From: an uncultured Corynebacterium sp. | Lineage (GTDB): Bacteria > Actinomycetota > Actinomycetes > Mycobacteriales > Mycobacteriaceae | Length of the DNA: 64,000 nt | Direction of reading: 5' to 3' | NCBI GenBank assembly: GCA_943914465.1 | Contig: CALUCD010000009.1 | Span: forward strand, 34,581-98,580 | The notes under the pieces: generated by a model | Database searches by the model: none | Told to the model about the DNA's origin: nothing | What the model saw: the letters and a program-made list of their open reading frames with translations, nothing else | Part shown: positions 42,469 to 54,422 of the stretch, one piece after another | How the letters are laid out: each line of letters begins with the position of its first letter | Position numbering within the stretch: position 1 is the first letter of the stretch | Made by a program: the position numbers and the translations under genes

Positions 42469-45324
42469 GTGGCTGAACGGCTAACGGTGCGCGGGGCGCG
42501 CCAACACAACCTCAAAGGTATTGATGTCGACTTGCCGCGCGACAAGATGGCAGTGTTTACCGGCTTGTCGGGATCGGGAAAATCCTCACTCGCGTTTGAC
42601 ACCATCTTCGCTGAAGGTCAGCGCCGCTATGTCGAGTCGCTCTCCTCGTACGCGCGCATGTTCCTCGGCCAGATGGATAAGCCCGATGTTGACTACATCG
42701 ATGGTCTCAGCCCAGCGGTGTCCATCGACCAGAAATCGACCAACCGCAACCCACGTTCAACAGTGGGCACGATCACGGAGATTTACGACTATCTGCGTCT
42801 GTTGTACTCGCGTGCCGGCACGCCGCACTGCCCTGAGTGCGACGCGGTGATCCAGCGTCAGACACCGCAGCAGATTGTGGATCAGATTATGGCCCTGGAG
42901 GAACGCACTAAGTTCCAGGTCCTTGCGCCCGTTGTGCGCCAGCGAAAGGGCGAATTCCAGGACCTGTTCAAGGACCTCGCGGCGCAGGGATATGCGCGTG
43001 TCAACGTCGATGGGCAAACCTACCAGCTTTCCGAGCCTCCTACGCTAGAGAAGCAGGTTAAACACACCATTGACGTCGTGGTGGACCGCCTGACGGTCAA
43101 GGCGAGCCAAAAACAGCGTCTCACCGACTCGGTGGAAACTGCGCTCAAACTCGCAGACGGACTTGTTGGGTTTGATTTTGTGGATGCGCCGGCGGACGAC
43201 CCGGAGCGGGTCCAGCTGTTCTCGGAGAAGATGGCGTGCCCGAACGGCCACAAATTAGGGGTAGAAGAATACGAGCCCAGAGCGTTTTCCTTTAACTCTC
43301 CGTTTGGGGCGTGCCCGGCGTGCGATGGTCTGGGCGTACGGAAAGAAGTCGACATCGACCTGGTTATTCCCGACCCTGATGCGCCTGCTGTTGATGCGTT
43401 TCAGATCTGGAACTCCAGCCCGAACAAGGGATATTTTGCCAAGCTCATTGAGGCGCTCGCCAGCGAAGAGGGGTTTGACGCGCACGCGCCGTTTAGCTCG
43501 TTGACCAAAACGCAGCAAAAGCACCTGGTGCACGGCTCTGCGACCAAGGTCAGTGTGCGCTACAAGAACCGCTACGGTCGGCAGCGTTCCTTCACAGCCG
43601 CGTACGAGGGCGTGATTGGTTACCTGGAGCGCAAGATGGAGCAGGCAGAATCGGACACCCAGAAAGAGCGCCTGCTGGCTTACACGAGAGAGGTGCCGTG
43701 CCCTACCTGTGACGGTGCGCGACTCAAACCGGAAATCCTCGCTGTGCGCCTAGATTCGACGACGCATGGTGAGAAGTCGATCGCCGGGTTGACTCAGCTG
43801 TCAATCGAGGAGGCATCGCAGTACCTGGATAATCTGGTGCTGGGTGCACGCGAAGAGATGATCGCAGGGGCCGTTCTGCGTGAGATCCAAGCGCGGTTGC
43901 GCTTTCTTCTCGACGTTGGCCTGAACTATCTCACGCTCGCGCGCTCTGCCGGAACGCTCTCAGGTGGTGAAGCGCAACGCATCCGACTTGCTACGCAGAT
44001 CGGCTCAGGCCTTGCAGGCGTGCTGTACGTGCTCGACGAGCCCTCAATTGGGCTGCACCAGCGCGACAACCAGCGCCTGATCGCCACGTTGAAGAAGCTG
44101 CGTGATTTGGGCAACACGCTCGTCGTTGTCGAGCATGACGAGGATACGATCCGCGAAGCTGACTGGCTGATTGATATCGGCCCGAAAGCCGGCGAGTACG
44201 GCGGGGAGGTGGTGTACCAGGGAAAACCGGCCGGTATCGTCAAAGCCAAGAACTCCCTGACCGGCGATTACCTTTCTGGGCGTAAACGAATCGAGGTGCC
44301 CGCAACACGTCGGCCCGTTGACGCAGGGCGCGCACTCACCATCGTCGGCGCCCGTGAAAACAACCTCGACAACGTGTCAGTGGAGATTCCACTGGGTGTC
44401 CTCGTTGCGGTCACCGGAGTTTCCGGTTCTGGAAAATCAACGCTTGTGAACCAGATCCTGGCGAAGACGTTGCAGAACCAACTCAACGGTGCGCGTCAGG
44501 TGCCGGGGCGGGTGAAGCGGGTAGACGGGCTTGAACACTTAGACAAACTCGTTCAGGTGGATCAAAGTCCGATCGGCCGGACGCCGCGCTCAAATCCGGC
44601 GACCTACACCGGCGTGTTTGACAAGATACGCAACCTTTTTGCCGATACGCAGGAAGCGAAAGTGCGCGGCTACAAGGCCGGCCGCTTCTCGTTCAACGTC
44701 AAAGGTGGTCGCTGCGAGGCGTGCCGGGGCGACGGCACCATTAAGATCGAAATGAACTTCTTGCCGGACGTGTACGTTCCGTGCGAGGTATGTCACGGAG
44801 CGCGATACAACCGCGAAACGTTGGAGGTGCGCTACAAGGGCAAGAACATTGCCGAAGTCCTTGATATGCCGATTGCCGAGGCCGCGGAGTTCTTCGCGCC
44901 GATCACATCCATCCACCGCTATTTGGACACCTTGGTGGAGGTCGGCTTGGGCTACGTTCGGCTCGGCCAGTCCGCCACCACGCTATCGGGTGGCGAGGCA
45001 CAGCGCGTGAAGCTTGCTTCGGAGCTGCAGAAGCGTTCAAATGGCCGCACCATCTACATTCTTGATGAGCCAACCACCGGGTTGCATTTTGAGGATATTC
45101 GCAAGCTGATGCTCGTACTCAACGGCCTTGTAGATAAGGGCAACACCGTCTTGGTGATCGAGCACAACCTCGACGTCATCAAATCCGCGGACTGGATCAT
45201 CGATATGGGGCCTGAAGGCGGCTCCGGCGGCGGCACGGTGGTGGCGCAAGGCACACCCGAAGACGTCGCCGCTGTTGAAGGATCTTTTACAGGGCAGTTC
45301 CTGCACAGTGTGCTGGACCGCTAA
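42469..45324 (+). CDS. uvrA: Excinuclease ABC subunit A
   Basis: UvrA is the damage-sensing ABC ATPase dimer that loads UvrB. The 951-residue protein has both ATPase halves: Walker [10 protein letters not shown] (residues 32-40) and GVSGSGKST (near 649), signatures LSGGEAQRI and LSGGEAQRV, and Walker [11 protein letters not shown] and [10 protein letters not shown]. Zinc-binding CxxC pairs are seen in CPNGH to CPACDG, CPTCDG and CEACRGDG to CEVCHG. GTG 42469 has AAGGA 11 bases upstream. No LexA-type operator was found before it. Convergent with the next membrane-protein gene, overlapping by four bases. Confidence 0.97.
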   Translation: MAERLTVRGARQHNLKGIDVDLPRDKMAVFTGLSGSGKSSLAFDTIFAEGQRRYVESLSSYARMFLGQMDKPDVDYIDGLSPAVSIDQKSTNRNPRSTVGTITEIYDYLRLLYSRAGTPHCPECDAVIQRQTPQQIVDQIMALEERTKFQVLAPVVRQRKGEFQDLFKDLAAQGYARVNVDGQTYQLSEPPTLEKQVKHTIDVVVDRLTVKASQKQRLTDSVETALKLADGLVGFDFVDAPADDPERVQLFSEKMACPNGHKLGVEEYEPRAFSFNSPFGACPACDGLGVRKEVDIDLVIPDPDAPAVDAFQIWNSSPNKGYFAKLIEALASEEGFDAHAPFSSLTKTQQKHLVHGSATKVSVRYKNRYGRQRSFTAAYEGVIGYLERKMEQAESDTQKERLLAYTREVPCPTCDGARLKPEILAVRLDSTTHGEKSIAGLTQLSIEEASQYLDNLVLGAREEMIAGAVLREIQARLRFLLDVGLNYLTLARSAGTLSGGEAQRIRLATQIGSGLAGVLYVLDEPSIGLHQRDNQRLIATLKKLRDLGNTLVVVEHDEDTIREADWLIDIGPKAGEYGGEVVYQGKPAGIVKAKNSLTGDYLSGRKRIEVPATRRPVDAGRALTIVGARENNLDNVSVEIPLGVLVAVTGVSGSGKSTLVNQILAKTLQNQLNGARQVPGRVKRVDGLEHLDKLVQVDQSPIGRTPRSNPATYTGVFDKIRNLFADTQEAKVRGYKAGRFSFNVKGGRCEACRGDGTIKIEMNFLPDVYVPCEVCHGARYNRETLEVRYKGKNIAEVLDMPIAEAAEFFAPITSIHRYLDTLVEVGLGYVRLGQSATTLSGGEAQRVKLASELQKRSNGRTIYILDEPTTGLHFEDIRKLMLVLNGLVDKGNTVLVIEHNLDVIKSADWIIDMGPEGGSGGGTVVAQGTPEDVAAVEGSFTGQFLHSVLDR

Positions 45325-45932
45325 GCGAAGGCGAGGGATGCGATCGCCGTAGCCACCATCAACACTGGAACTACAACACCAACACAGATTCGACTGAACC
45401 GCTGCGATCGTGCTGCGGTGTCCGTGTGCTGCGAGGCGTGGAAACGTGCTTCTCCCACAGCGAGGATGACTGCGGTTACGACGAGCACTGCGGCGTGCCA
45501 GAGTGCGGACGGGCCAGCATCGATCATGGTGTTTAAAGAGATCCTTATACCCATGACGAGCAGCGCCGCCGCACACACAACGCGAAGCGCGGCGGAGTAA
45601 GCGGGACGGTGCTGATGTGGTCGTACCCAGGCGACGGTCAGCAACGCTAGCGGTAGCGACGCTGTCAAGTAGCCGTAGGTTGCACCGTGCAACGCGTAGT
45701 AGGACTGCGCTATGGCAAGTAACGCAGTGAGCGCAATCAGTAGCTCCGTGTTGCGGGCCCGGGTGGCGTATACCGCTACAGCAGACCAGAGCGCTGCATG
45801 AATACCCTCGGCAGCCGCCGGCGACACCCCCCAATCGAGCACAGTGCCACTGCGCAACGCCAGAACGACTGCAACGTAGGCGGCAGCCAGCAGACACGTT
45901 TGAACAATATTGCGTGTTTTACTATCCCCCAT
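45321..45932 (-). CDS. Integral membrane protein, 203 residues, unknown
   Basis: From ATG 45932 ([20 protein letters not shown]) the protein has about six transmembrane helices separated by short loops, for example [19 protein letters not shown] and [19 protein letters not shown], and a final helix near the C-terminus. It lacks recognised family motifs. TTTAAT lies six bases before the ATG (TTTAAT-CACTGT-ATG), so the transcript may be leaderless. The frame upstream to 46004 is less likely. It ends inside the last codons of uvrA on the other strand. Confidence 0.7.
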   Translation of the reverse strand: MGDSKTRNIVQTCLLAAAYVAVVLALRSGTVLDWGVSPAAAEGIHAALWSAVAVYATRARNTELLIALTALLAIAQSYYALHGATYGYLTASLPLALLTVAWVRPHQHRPAYSAALRVVCAAALLVMGIRISLNTMIDAGPSALWHAAVLVVTAVILAVGEARFHASQHTDTAARSQRFSRICVGVVVPVLMVATAIASLAFA

Positions 45933-46126
45933 ACAGTGATTAAACCGCATTGGGTGAGCGACATGTGTCATTAGGGTTGGTAACACTTCCGTCGACTTGG
46001 TCAATAGCTGGTCGCTGTGCTAGTTTCTAAACCACTACCGCCCAGCGCGTCCTCTCCAGGTGCGCGGGCTACAAGTGGAGTTTCATCCCACCCCATGCCG
46101 CCAGTAGGTTGGATACGGGTTCGGTA

Positions 46127-46200
46127 GGGCACTGACAAACATCGAAGTGCCCCTATTGAAGGAGAACTCCCGCCACGTTCTGATCGTGAGCGGGTTTTTT
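46127..46200 (+). promoter_or_regulatory. Attenuator-like leader of the infC-rpmI-rplT operon
   Basis: A first hairpin GGGCACT (46127-46133)/AGTGCCC (46146-46152) is followed by a terminator: CCCGC (46169-46173) with GCGGG (46190-46194), inner CACG/CGTG, then six T (46195-46200). It lies 70 bases before infC, so transcription may stop here unless antiterminated. IF3-L35-L20 operons are autoregulated in many bacteria, often through the leader. AAGGAGAA at 46158-46165 in front of it could serve a leader peptide or ribosome contact. Confidence 0.6.
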
Positions 46201-46270
46201 CGTGGTGTGAGACGGCGCGTGTGGCCCGGTAGCGATCACATTGCCCCTTTTTGTCTTTAGGAGTGTTCTC

Positions 46271-46792
<522 letters not shown>

Positions 46793-46824
46793 CAGACGTA
46801 ATCAACTCTAAAGGGGCTTTCACC

Positions 46825-47019
46825 ATGAAGCAGAAGACCCACAAGGGCACCGCGAAGCGCATCAAGGTCAATGGCAAGGGCAAGCTGCGCCGCGAGCAGG
46901 CCGGTAAGCGCCACCTGAACGAGAAGCTGTCGTCCAAGCGCCGCCGCCGCCTCTCCGGCACCACTGACGTTGCACCGTCCGACGTTAAGCGCGCGAAGCG
47001 CCTCCTTGGCATGTCCTAG
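46825..47019 (+). CDS. rpmI: 50S ribosomal protein L35
   Basis: A 64-residue very basic protein (MKQKTHKGTAKRIKVNGKGK, RRRRLSGTTDV) typical of bL35 of the large subunit. AAAGGGG lies seven bases before ATG. It is between infC and rplT with gaps of about 32 and 52 bases, the standard IF3-L35-L20 operon. Confidence 0.97.
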   Translation: MKQKTHKGTAKRIKVNGKGKLRREQAGKRHLNEKLSSKRRRRLSGTTDVAPSDVKRAKRLLGMS

Positions 47020-47071
47020 GCACTGCCTGATCACAACACACCGATTCATCAAGTAAGGAAGGTACAGACTC

Positions 47072-47458
47072 ATGGCACGTGTCAAGCGCGCAGTCAATGC
47101 CAAAAAGAAGCGCCGCGCGATTCTCAAGTCCGCGAAGGGCTACCGCGGCCAGCGCTCGCGCCTTTACCGCAAGGCGAAAGAGCAGTGGCTCCACTCGCAG
47201 ACCTACGCCTACCGGGATCGCCGCAAGCGGAAGAGCGAGTTTCGGAAACTGTGGATCCAGCGCATCAACGCGGCTGCCCGCATGAACGACATCACCTACA
47301 ACCGCCTCATTCACGGCCTCAAGCTCGCCGAGGTGGAAGTAGACCGCAAGATTCTTGCCGATCTGGCTGTGAACGACTTCGCTGCATTCAGCGCCCTGTG
47401 CGAGGTGGCGAAGAACGCGTTACCGGCAGACGTGAACGCCCCGGTCGCCGCCGCCTAA
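47072..47458 (+). CDS. rplT: 50S ribosomal protein L20
   Basis: A 128-residue bL20 ([56 protein letters not shown]). It is an assembly protein of the large subunit and in other bacteria the translational repressor of its own operon. GTAAGGAAGG precedes ATG. Last gene of the operon; the 56-base gap to the methyltransferase gene contains a possible promoter for the latter. Confidence 0.97.
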   Translation: MARVKRAVNAKKKRRAILKSAKGYRGQRSRLYRKAKEQWLHSQTYAYRDRRKRKSEFRKLWIQRINAAARMNDITYNRLIHGLKLAEVEVDRKILADLAVNDFAAFSALCEVAKNALPADVNAPVAAA

Positions 47459-47514
47459 ACGCTTTCGCTTAGCGACGAAAGGTCGCCCCAGCTCACCATG
47501 TAGGCTCGGGGGCC

Positions 47515-48327
47515 ATGGCCCTCGACTTTGCACAGCCCTTCACCGAACGCACACCGCGCGTGATGAACGCGGCGAAGTTAAAGCGTTCGGCGGGGCGTCG
47601 AAAAGCGAAAGCTTTTCTTGCTGAGGGTGGAAATGCTGTCGAAGCTGCCGTAGCAACGGGGGCGGCGACGGACCTGTTTGTGACTGCCGAGGCTGCCGAG
47701 CGCTACGAGGAGGTCATTCGCGCAGCGGGATACACAGACGTGTACGTCCACGCGATCACAGACAAGGCCGCGGAGCACCTTGCGGATGCGGTGACCCAGA
47801 CTGGCATCTTCGCTGTGTGCCGACCAGTGCTGTGGACCGTGCCCGCGATTTTAAAGGGCAATCCCAGATTGGTTGCGGTGTGCGTGGAGACCAGCGACCC
47901 CGGCAACGCCGGCACCATTATCCGGATCGCGGATGCAGTCGGCGCTGATGCGGTGATCTTCGCGGGCGACACCGTGGATCCGGAGGCGCCCAAGGTGGTG
48001 CGCTCCACCGCAGGTTCCTTGTTCCACATCCCGGTGGCACGCGACCGCGACGTGCGGCGCGTCATCGGTCAGCTCGAAAAGGCAGGATTAGCGACGCTCG
48101 CAACAACCATGTCCGGCGAATTGAACCTCGCGGATCCTGGGAATGGGCTGACGCGGCCGACGGCGTGGCTCTTCGGCAATGAGGCGCACGGGCTGGACCC
48201 GGAGGTGTTGGGCGCGGCCACGGCGCGCGTGGCCATCCCGATCCATGGCAACGCGGAGTCGCTGAACCTGGCGACTGCCGCGGCGATCTGCCTCTGGGAA
48301 TCCTCGAAAGCCCTCGGTGAACGTTAA
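47515..48327 (+). CDS. SpoU/TrmH-family RNA 2'-O-methyltransferase
   Basis: A 270-residue SPOUT methyltransferase that transfers methyl from SAM to a ribose 2'-OH of tRNA or rRNA. The N-terminal part is the small RNA-binding domain with basic KLKRSAGRRKAKAFL; the C-terminal knotted domain has motif 1 ETSDPGNAGTIIRIADA, motif 2 AWLFGNEAHGLDPEV and motif 3 IPIHGNAESLNLATAAAICL. ATG 47515 is preceded by TAGGCT and CGGGGGCC, a pattern almost the same as before polA, consistent with leaderless transcription. It is found between rplT and pheS in many actinobacteria. Exact target nucleotide not known. Confidence 0.9.
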   Translation: MALDFAQPFTERTPRVMNAAKLKRSAGRRKAKAFLAEGGNAVEAAVATGAATDLFVTAEAAERYEEVIRAAGYTDVYVHAITDKAAEHLADAVTQTGIFAVCRPVLWTVPAILKGNPRLVAVCVETSDPGNAGTIIRIADAVGADAVIFAGDTVDPEAPKVVRSTAGSLFHIPVARDRDVRRVIGQLEKAGLATLATTMSGELNLADPGNGLTRPTAWLFGNEAHGLDPEVLGAATARVAIPIHGNAESLNLATAAAICLWESSKALGER

Positions 48328-48336
48328 TCCCGCGGG

Positions 48337-48394
48337 GTGAGCTTCGACCGAACAGCTCACCTCAGCCATCCGCAACGAAGCGGGCTGAGGTGAG
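48337..48394. terminator. Two overlapping hairpins between convergent genes
   Basis: GTGAGCT/AGCTCAC (48337-48343 with 48354-48360) and CTCACCTCAGCC/GGCTGAGGTGAG (48356-48367 with 48383-48394) share CTCAC, so only one can form at a time. They lie between the methyltransferase and dioxygenase-like genes and probably act as terminator, though without a T-run. Confidence 0.5.
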
Positions 48395-49492
48395 TCACTG
48401 GCTCGGGGGAGTGGGCATCCCGCTCGGCGGAGCTCCACTTGGTGGTTCACCAGGCGCGCCCTGGCCCCCTGGACCGCCCGGGTCAGCTGGTCCACCTGGC
48501 CCCGAACGTTCGCCCGGCCCACCGCCCATGTTTGGCGCTGCCCCGCCGCCGCTGTTTGGTGTGGTGGTATCGATAGGGACATCGAGCGCCGCGCTGTAGC
48601 CAGCGAGGACGTCTCCGCTCATTTCCGGCGTTTGTTGTTCCCAACCGTCGGAGAAAATGTTGTCGGTTTCGAGTGTGATATGCGAGTACGGTGCGACGGA
48701 ATCGGCGTAGTTGCTGGTCTCGTACACCGCGCTGCAGACCTCTGCGGGGAGCGCGATCTGCGAGGTCAGGATCGCGTTCGAGGCGTCGGTAATGTCGTCG
48801 ACCGAGGAGAACACCTCGAAGTGGATGTGTGGCCAACGCCCTTCGTAGCAGCCTGGGATGATCGTGGTGAACTCCACCGATCCGTCCTCGTCGGTAACTT
48901 GCACTCCGCGAAGGTATGTCTCGTCCTCGAGACCGGAGGAGTACATGGAGTAGCCGCCGGAGGCGTCGCAGTGCCAGATGTATACCGCGGCCCCGGGCAT
49001 GGGTGCATTGCCGTTAACCATGTCGATGACGTTCATCTTCAGCTTCAGCGCGACGCCACTTGCGGTCGCGCCGCCGCCGATTGAAGAGCGGATGTCACTG
49101 CGTTCAACTCCGAGCTGCTCGAGCACATCCGGACCGTTCGAACCGTCACCCGGGTATGGGCCTGCGGTCTCTGTGTTCATTTCGGAGAAAGCACTTTCTG
49201 CTGTCTCGGAGGCAGAGCTGCTGCTTTGGGTCGGCGCGGTGGCACTTGTCGAAGGAGCTGCGCTACTAGAGGTGCGAGAGGAGTTCGGAGTGCATGCTGC
49301 GAGCGCTGCTGTACCCGCACCGATACCGAACATGCTCAGAAGCTTTCGGCGGGAAATCCGATGCTCAATTGTCGTGAGGTCGAATGCGAGTCCCTGATCT
49401 TCGGGATCCTCGTCTTGATTTGGAAGAATACGGCCTTCGAACGACTTGGGTTCGGACCGGTTGCTTGATGTTTGGTTATGAGGGGTGCCCAT
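48395..49492 (-). CDS. Exported intradiol-dioxygenase-like lipoprotein
   Basis: A 365-residue protein with a Tat signal (HRISRRKLLSMFGIGAGTAA) and lipobox LAAC, so it is exported and probably lipid-anchored. After a Ser-rich linker comes an intradiol ring-cleavage dioxygenase-like domain: TAGPYPGDGSNG, VYIWHCDASGGYSMYSSG and IIPGCYEGRWPHIHFEVF, where the Tyr residues and the two His of R-x2-H-x-H are the expected iron ligands. Cytoplasmic catechol dioxygenases are not exported, so the substrate is unclear. The last 50 residues are almost only Gly, Pro and Ala. AGGAAA lies five bases before the ATG. The unusual N-terminal 45 residues precede the twin-arginine motif. Confidence 0.82.
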   Translation of the reverse strand: MGTPHNQTSSNRSEPKSFEGRILPNQDEDPEDQGLAFDLTTIEHRISRRKLLSMFGIGAGTAALAACTPNSSRTSSSAAPSTSATAPTQSSSSASETAESAFSEMNTETAGPYPGDGSNGPDVLEQLGVERSDIRSSIGGGATASGVALKLKMNVIDMVNGNAPMPGAAVYIWHCDASGGYSMYSSGLEDETYLRGVQVTDEDGSVEFTTIIPGCYEGRWPHIHFEVFSSVDDITDASNAILTSQIALPAEVCSAVYETSNYADSVAPYSHITLETDNIFSDGWEQQTPEMSGDVLAGYSAALDVPIDTTTPNSGGGAAPNMGGGPGERSGPGGPADPGGPGGQGAPGEPPSGAPPSGMPTPPSQ

Positions 49493-49628
49493 TGGTTTCC
49501 TGTTCTATATTGGGCGGTGCCGGGAATGTCTCGTCCCTCGCGGGATACCGGCTTCAGCAACGGTAGTAGCCCCGCGGAAGCGCCGCAACGCACCTGGCAA
49601 TAAACGCATCCGCATGGGTGTCAAGTAG

Positions 49629-50735
<1,107 letters not shown>

Positions 50736-50745
50736 GGAGGAAATT

Positions 50746-53253
50746 ATGCTGATTTCGAAGAACTGGCTGACGGTTCTGCTGCGCAACGGTGGTAATGCGG
50801 AGTTTGACCCCAGTGACGAGGAGCTGGACGCAGGGTTTGTGCGCGTCGGATTTGAGACGGAGGGCTATGCAGCCCTGCCTGACATCACCGGCCCGCTCGT
50901 TGTGGGACGAGTCGTGGAGATTGAAGAGCTCACCGAATTCAAAAAACCGATCCGCTACTGCCACGTCGATGTCGGGCAGGCCAACGGCACTGGGGAGAAG
51001 CAAGGCATCATTTGCGGTGCTCGCAACTTCAAGCTGAATGACTTGGTTGTAGTCTCGCTGCCGGGTGCAGTGTTGCCAGGCGGGTTTGAAATCTCGGCAC
51101 GCGAGACCTACGGGCACATCTCCAACGGCATGATGGCCTCAGCGGCAGAGTTGGGCTTGACGCCCAAAAGTGACGGGATCATTGTGCTTGAGCCGGGGGC
51201 GGGTGAGCCCGGGCAAGACGCCCGCGAGGTGATCGGCGGCCCGGACACTGTCTTCGATGTGAACATCACCCCAGATCGCGGCTATGCTCTGTCCGCTCGT
51301 GGTCTGGGCCGCGAGATCGCGTCTGCCTACAATCTCGAATACAACGACGTCGCCGAGCATCCCTCGGTGGCGGGGGTTGATGTGGGCAAGGTGCCGTCAA
51401 TACGCGAACCGCTCCTTGACATCGACCTGGAACCATCGACGAAGGCGAAGCGTTTCGGACTTCGTCTCGTCGAAGGCATTGATCCGAGCGTGCCCGCACC
51501 GTTTTGGCTCAAGCGCGTCCTCATGCTCGGTGGGATCCGCTCCGTCAATGCGGCGACGGACATCACGAACTTTGTCATGCTGCTCACCGGCCAGCCGATG
51601 CATGCCTTCGATGCCGACAAGATCACAGGCGGGCTGCGGGTGCACAAGGCTGAAGGCGGCGAAGAGTTTGAGACCCTCGACCACACGAAGCGCACGCTAC
51701 TGAGCACGGACGTGGTGATTTCTGACAACAACGGGATTCAGTCACTTGCCGGCGTGATGGGCGGCACGAAATCAGAGATCTCGGATGAGACGGTCAACGT
51801 CTACTTCGAAGCTGCGTCGTGGGACGAGTTGACCGTGGCGAAGACAGCACGCCATCACAAGCTCAGCTCGGAGGCATCGCGGCGTTTTGAGCGTGGCGTG
51901 GACCCCGCGATCGTCGAGGTGAGTTTGGACATTGCCTGCGCGCTGCTTGCTGACTGCGCGGGAGGAAGCATCTCCGAGCGCGGCACGATCGTCGGCGGCG
52001 TACCCGAGCGGGAAGCAATCAGCATACGCGGGCAGCGCCCAAGTGAGCTCATCGGTGTCACCTATGCGCAAGACACTGTAGTGAGACGCCTTGAAGAAGT
52101 CGGCTGCGCGGTTGAGATTAATGGAGAGCAGCTCACAGTCACCCCACCAACCTGGCGAAACGACTTAGCCGCTCCGGTTGACTTGGTTGAAGAGATCGTG
52201 CGCCTGGAGGGCCTTGATGCCGTGCCATCGATCTTGCCGGCACCGGTGGGGGGCCGAGGGCTTTCGCCGCTGCAGCGCCGCCGCCGTGCGGTGACACACG
52301 CCTTGGCATACTCGGGCTACGCAGAGATCATCCCGACCCCATTCATCAAAAACGACACGTTTGATGTGTGGGGGCTGCACGCCGACGATCCCCGCCGCAA
52401 CGTGGTGAAGGTACAAAATCCGCTGGATACTGAGTACGGCGTGTTAGGAACCACGCTACTGCCGGCGATGCTTGAAATGATCGGGCGCAATGTCGCACGC
52501 GGGCGCAGCGATCTGGCGGTGTTTGCGGTGGCCCAGACTGCCGTGAAGCGTGCCGATGCCTCTCCGATGCCTTCAGTTGCGACGCGACCGGATGCGGCGA
52601 CCGTGCGTGAGCTCGTCGATTCGCTTCCAGATCAACCATTGCACGCCGCCGCCGTGGCGGTGGGCAAGTACGAGCTCGCCGGACCGTTGAGCGAGGGACG
52701 AGACTACACCTGGGCAGACGCGATTCAGGCTGCGCGCGTGGCCGGTGCGGCTGCGGGTGTTGTGCTCGAGGTTGAGGCGGTAGATCAACTGCCGTGGCAC
52801 CCGGGGCGGTGTGCGGCGCTGAAGGTCGGCGAGGCTGTAGTTGGTCACGCCGGGGAGTTGCACCCGCATATTCTCGAAGCGCTCGGGCTGCCGGTTCGCA
52901 CGTGTGCGATGGAGCTTGACGTGAGCGCATTACCGCTGGAGCAGGAGTTGCCAGCACCCGTGTTGTCAGCATTTCCGGTGGTCAACCAGGATCTAGCACT
53001 GGTGGTGGATGAGGCAGTTCCTGCAGAAATGGTGCGCCGCACTGTTGAGCAGGCTGCCGGTGAGCTCGTTGAAAGCGTGCGGCTATTTGACGTTTATCGC
53101 TCAGACCAGCTCGGCGCTGGAAAGAAGTCGCTGGCGTTTGGGCTCGTGTTTAGGGCAGGGGATAGGACGTTGACTGAGGACGAAGCTTCGGAGGCGCGGT
53201 TGCGGGCAGCTCAGGCTGCGGCCGATGCGCACGGTGCGACTATGCGTGCGTAG
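50746..53253 (+). CDS. pheT: Phenylalanyl-tRNA synthetase beta chain
   Basis: The 835-residue beta chain has the tRNA-binding domain (residues about 40-150, GIICGARNFKLNDLVVVSLPG), the B3/B4 editing domain with TNFVMLLTGQPMHAFDADKI, the B5 domain around GVTYAQDTVVRRLEEVG, and the C-terminal FDX-ACB anticodon-binding domain (LSAFPVVNQDLALVVDEAVP). The start ATG 50746 has AAGGAGGAAATT directly upstream, in the ten bases after pheS. It forms the heterotetramer with PheS. Confidence 0.97.
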   Translation: MLISKNWLTVLLRNGGNAEFDPSDEELDAGFVRVGFETEGYAALPDITGPLVVGRVVEIEELTEFKKPIRYCHVDVGQANGTGEKQGIICGARNFKLNDLVVVSLPGAVLPGGFEISARETYGHISNGMMASAAELGLTPKSDGIIVLEPGAGEPGQDAREVIGGPDTVFDVNITPDRGYALSARGLGREIASAYNLEYNDVAEHPSVAGVDVGKVPSIREPLLDIDLEPSTKAKRFGLRLVEGIDPSVPAPFWLKRVLMLGGIRSVNAATDITNFVMLLTGQPMHAFDADKITGGLRVHKAEGGEEFETLDHTKRTLLSTDVVISDNNGIQSLAGVMGGTKSEISDETVNVYFEAASWDELTVAKTARHHKLSSEASRRFERGVDPAIVEVSLDIACALLADCAGGSISERGTIVGGVPEREAISIRGQRPSELIGVTYAQDTVVRRLEEVGCAVEINGEQLTVTPPTWRNDLAAPVDLVEEIVRLEGLDAVPSILPAPVGGRGLSPLQRRRRAVTHALAYSGYAEIIPTPFIKNDTFDVWGLHADDPRRNVVKVQNPLDTEYGVLGTTLLPAMLEMIGRNVARGRSDLAVFAVAQTAVKRADASPMPSVATRPDAATVRELVDSLPDQPLHAAAVAVGKYELAGPLSEGRDYTWADAIQAARVAGAAAGVVLEVEAVDQLPWHPGRCAALKVGEAVVGHAGELHPHILEALGLPVRTCAMELDVSALPLEQELPAPVLSAFPVVNQDLALVVDEAVPAEMVRRTVEQAAGELVESVRLFDVYRSDQLGAGKKSLAFGLVFRAGDRTLTEDEASEARLRAAQAAADAHGATMRA

Positions 53254-53270
53254 CCGCGTCGGGACCGGAC

Positions 53271-53306
53271 GCATATTTTGCAACTGACTGCATATATTGC
53301 TAACGT
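53271..53306 (+). promoter_or_regulatory. argC promoter overlapped by two ArgR-like boxes
   Basis: TTGCAA (53278-53283), 17 bases, TAACGT (53301-53306), then six bases to ATG 53313: a leaderless promoter. Two related boxes GCATATTTTGC (53271-53281) and GCATATATTGC (53290-53300), 19 bases apart, cover the -35 and the spacer, as expected for arginine repressor; argR is in the same cluster. Confidence 0.7.
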
Positions 53307-53312
53307 TGCTGC

Positions 53313-54356
53313 ATGACTTATCGTGTTGCCGTCGCCGGGGCGACCGGGTACGCGGGAGCGGAGGTTCTGCGCCTCTTGCTTGGCCATCCGCTATATCTCG
53401 CTGGTGAGCTCGAGATCGGTGCGCTGACAGCGCATTCGAACGCCGGTCAGACGGTGGCGGAGCAGATGCCTCATTTGCCGCAGCTGGGCGACCGGGTCAT
53501 CGAGGACACCACCCGCGAAGTACTCGCTGCGCACGATGTCGTGTTTTTAGGTCTGCCGCACGGCTTCTCAGCCGAAATCGCGGCGCAACTCCCGCAGGAC
53601 GCTGTCGTCATCGACTGCGCCGCCGATTTTCGGCTGCGCGATGCGACAGCGTGGCGGCGTTACTACGGTTCCGAGCATGCGGGGCATTGGCCATACGGTA
53701 TCCCCGAAATGCCGGGCCACCGTGAACAGTTGCAGGCAGCGAAGCGAATCGCGGTACCTGGCTGCTTCCCAACGGGCGCGACACTGGCCGCGTTGCCGGC
53801 CGTCAGGGCTGGAATCTGCGAGCCGGACCTGCGCGTTGTCTCCATCACCGGCGTGTCGGGAGCCGGAAAGAAACCGGCGGTGGCCATGCTGGGAGCTGAA
53901 ACTATGGGTTCGCTCAAGGCCTACAACACAGCCGGTAAGCATCGTCACACCCCGGAGATCGCCCAGAACATAGGCGAGGTGACCGCAAAGCCGGTCTCGG
54001 TGAGCTTCACCCCGGTGCTTGCACCGCTGCCACGTGGCATTCTCACCACCGTCACGGCTCCGCTTGTCTGCGGAGCAGATGCGGCGGCCGCGCGTCGCGC
54101 CTACGCCGATTGTTACAACGGCGAGCCGTTTGTCTCACTCATGCCCGAAGGTATGCAGCCACAAACCCAAAACGTGCTCGGCTCGAACATGTGCCAGGTG
54201 CAGGTAGAGCTGGACACCGATGCGGGAGTTGTTCTCATGACCTCGGCGATAGACAACCTCACGAAAGGCACGGCCGGCGCCGCGGTCCAATGCATGAACC
54301 TGGCGCTCGGGCTCGAAGAAACTGCCGGGCTGCCCTGCCAGGGTGTGGCCCCCTAA
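53313..54356 (+). CDS. argC: N-acetyl-gamma-glutamyl-phosphate reductase
   Basis: ArgC reduces N-acetylglutamyl phosphate to the semialdehyde with NADPH, step 3 of arginine synthesis. The 347-residue protein has the nucleotide-binding start [20 protein letters not shown], the catalytic cysteine in [18 protein letters not shown] (near residue 148) and GVSGAGKKP. The first base of ATG 53313 is the probable transcription start, so it should be translated from a leaderless mRNA under ArgR control. First gene of the cluster argCJBDFRGH. Confidence 0.97.
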   Translation: MTYRVAVAGATGYAGAEVLRLLLGHPLYLAGELEIGALTAHSNAGQTVAEQMPHLPQLGDRVIEDTTREVLAAHDVVFLGLPHGFSAEIAAQLPQDAVVIDCAADFRLRDATAWRRYYGSEHAGHWPYGIPEMPGHREQLQAAKRIAVPGCFPTGATLAALPAVRAGICEPDLRVVSITGVSGAGKKPAVAMLGAETMGSLKAYNTAGKHRHTPEIAQNIGEVTAKPVSVSFTPVLAPLPRGILTTVTAPLVCGADAAAARRAYADCYNGEPFVSLMPEGMQPQTQNVLGSNMCQVQVELDTDAGVVLMTSAIDNLTKGTAGAAVQCMNLALGLEETAGLPCQGVAP

Positions 54357-54422
54357 CGAACCGCTGCGTGCGGTTACCCTGCGTCACCCCACCGCCACCC
54401 GCCGTCACCTGAAGGAGTCCCC

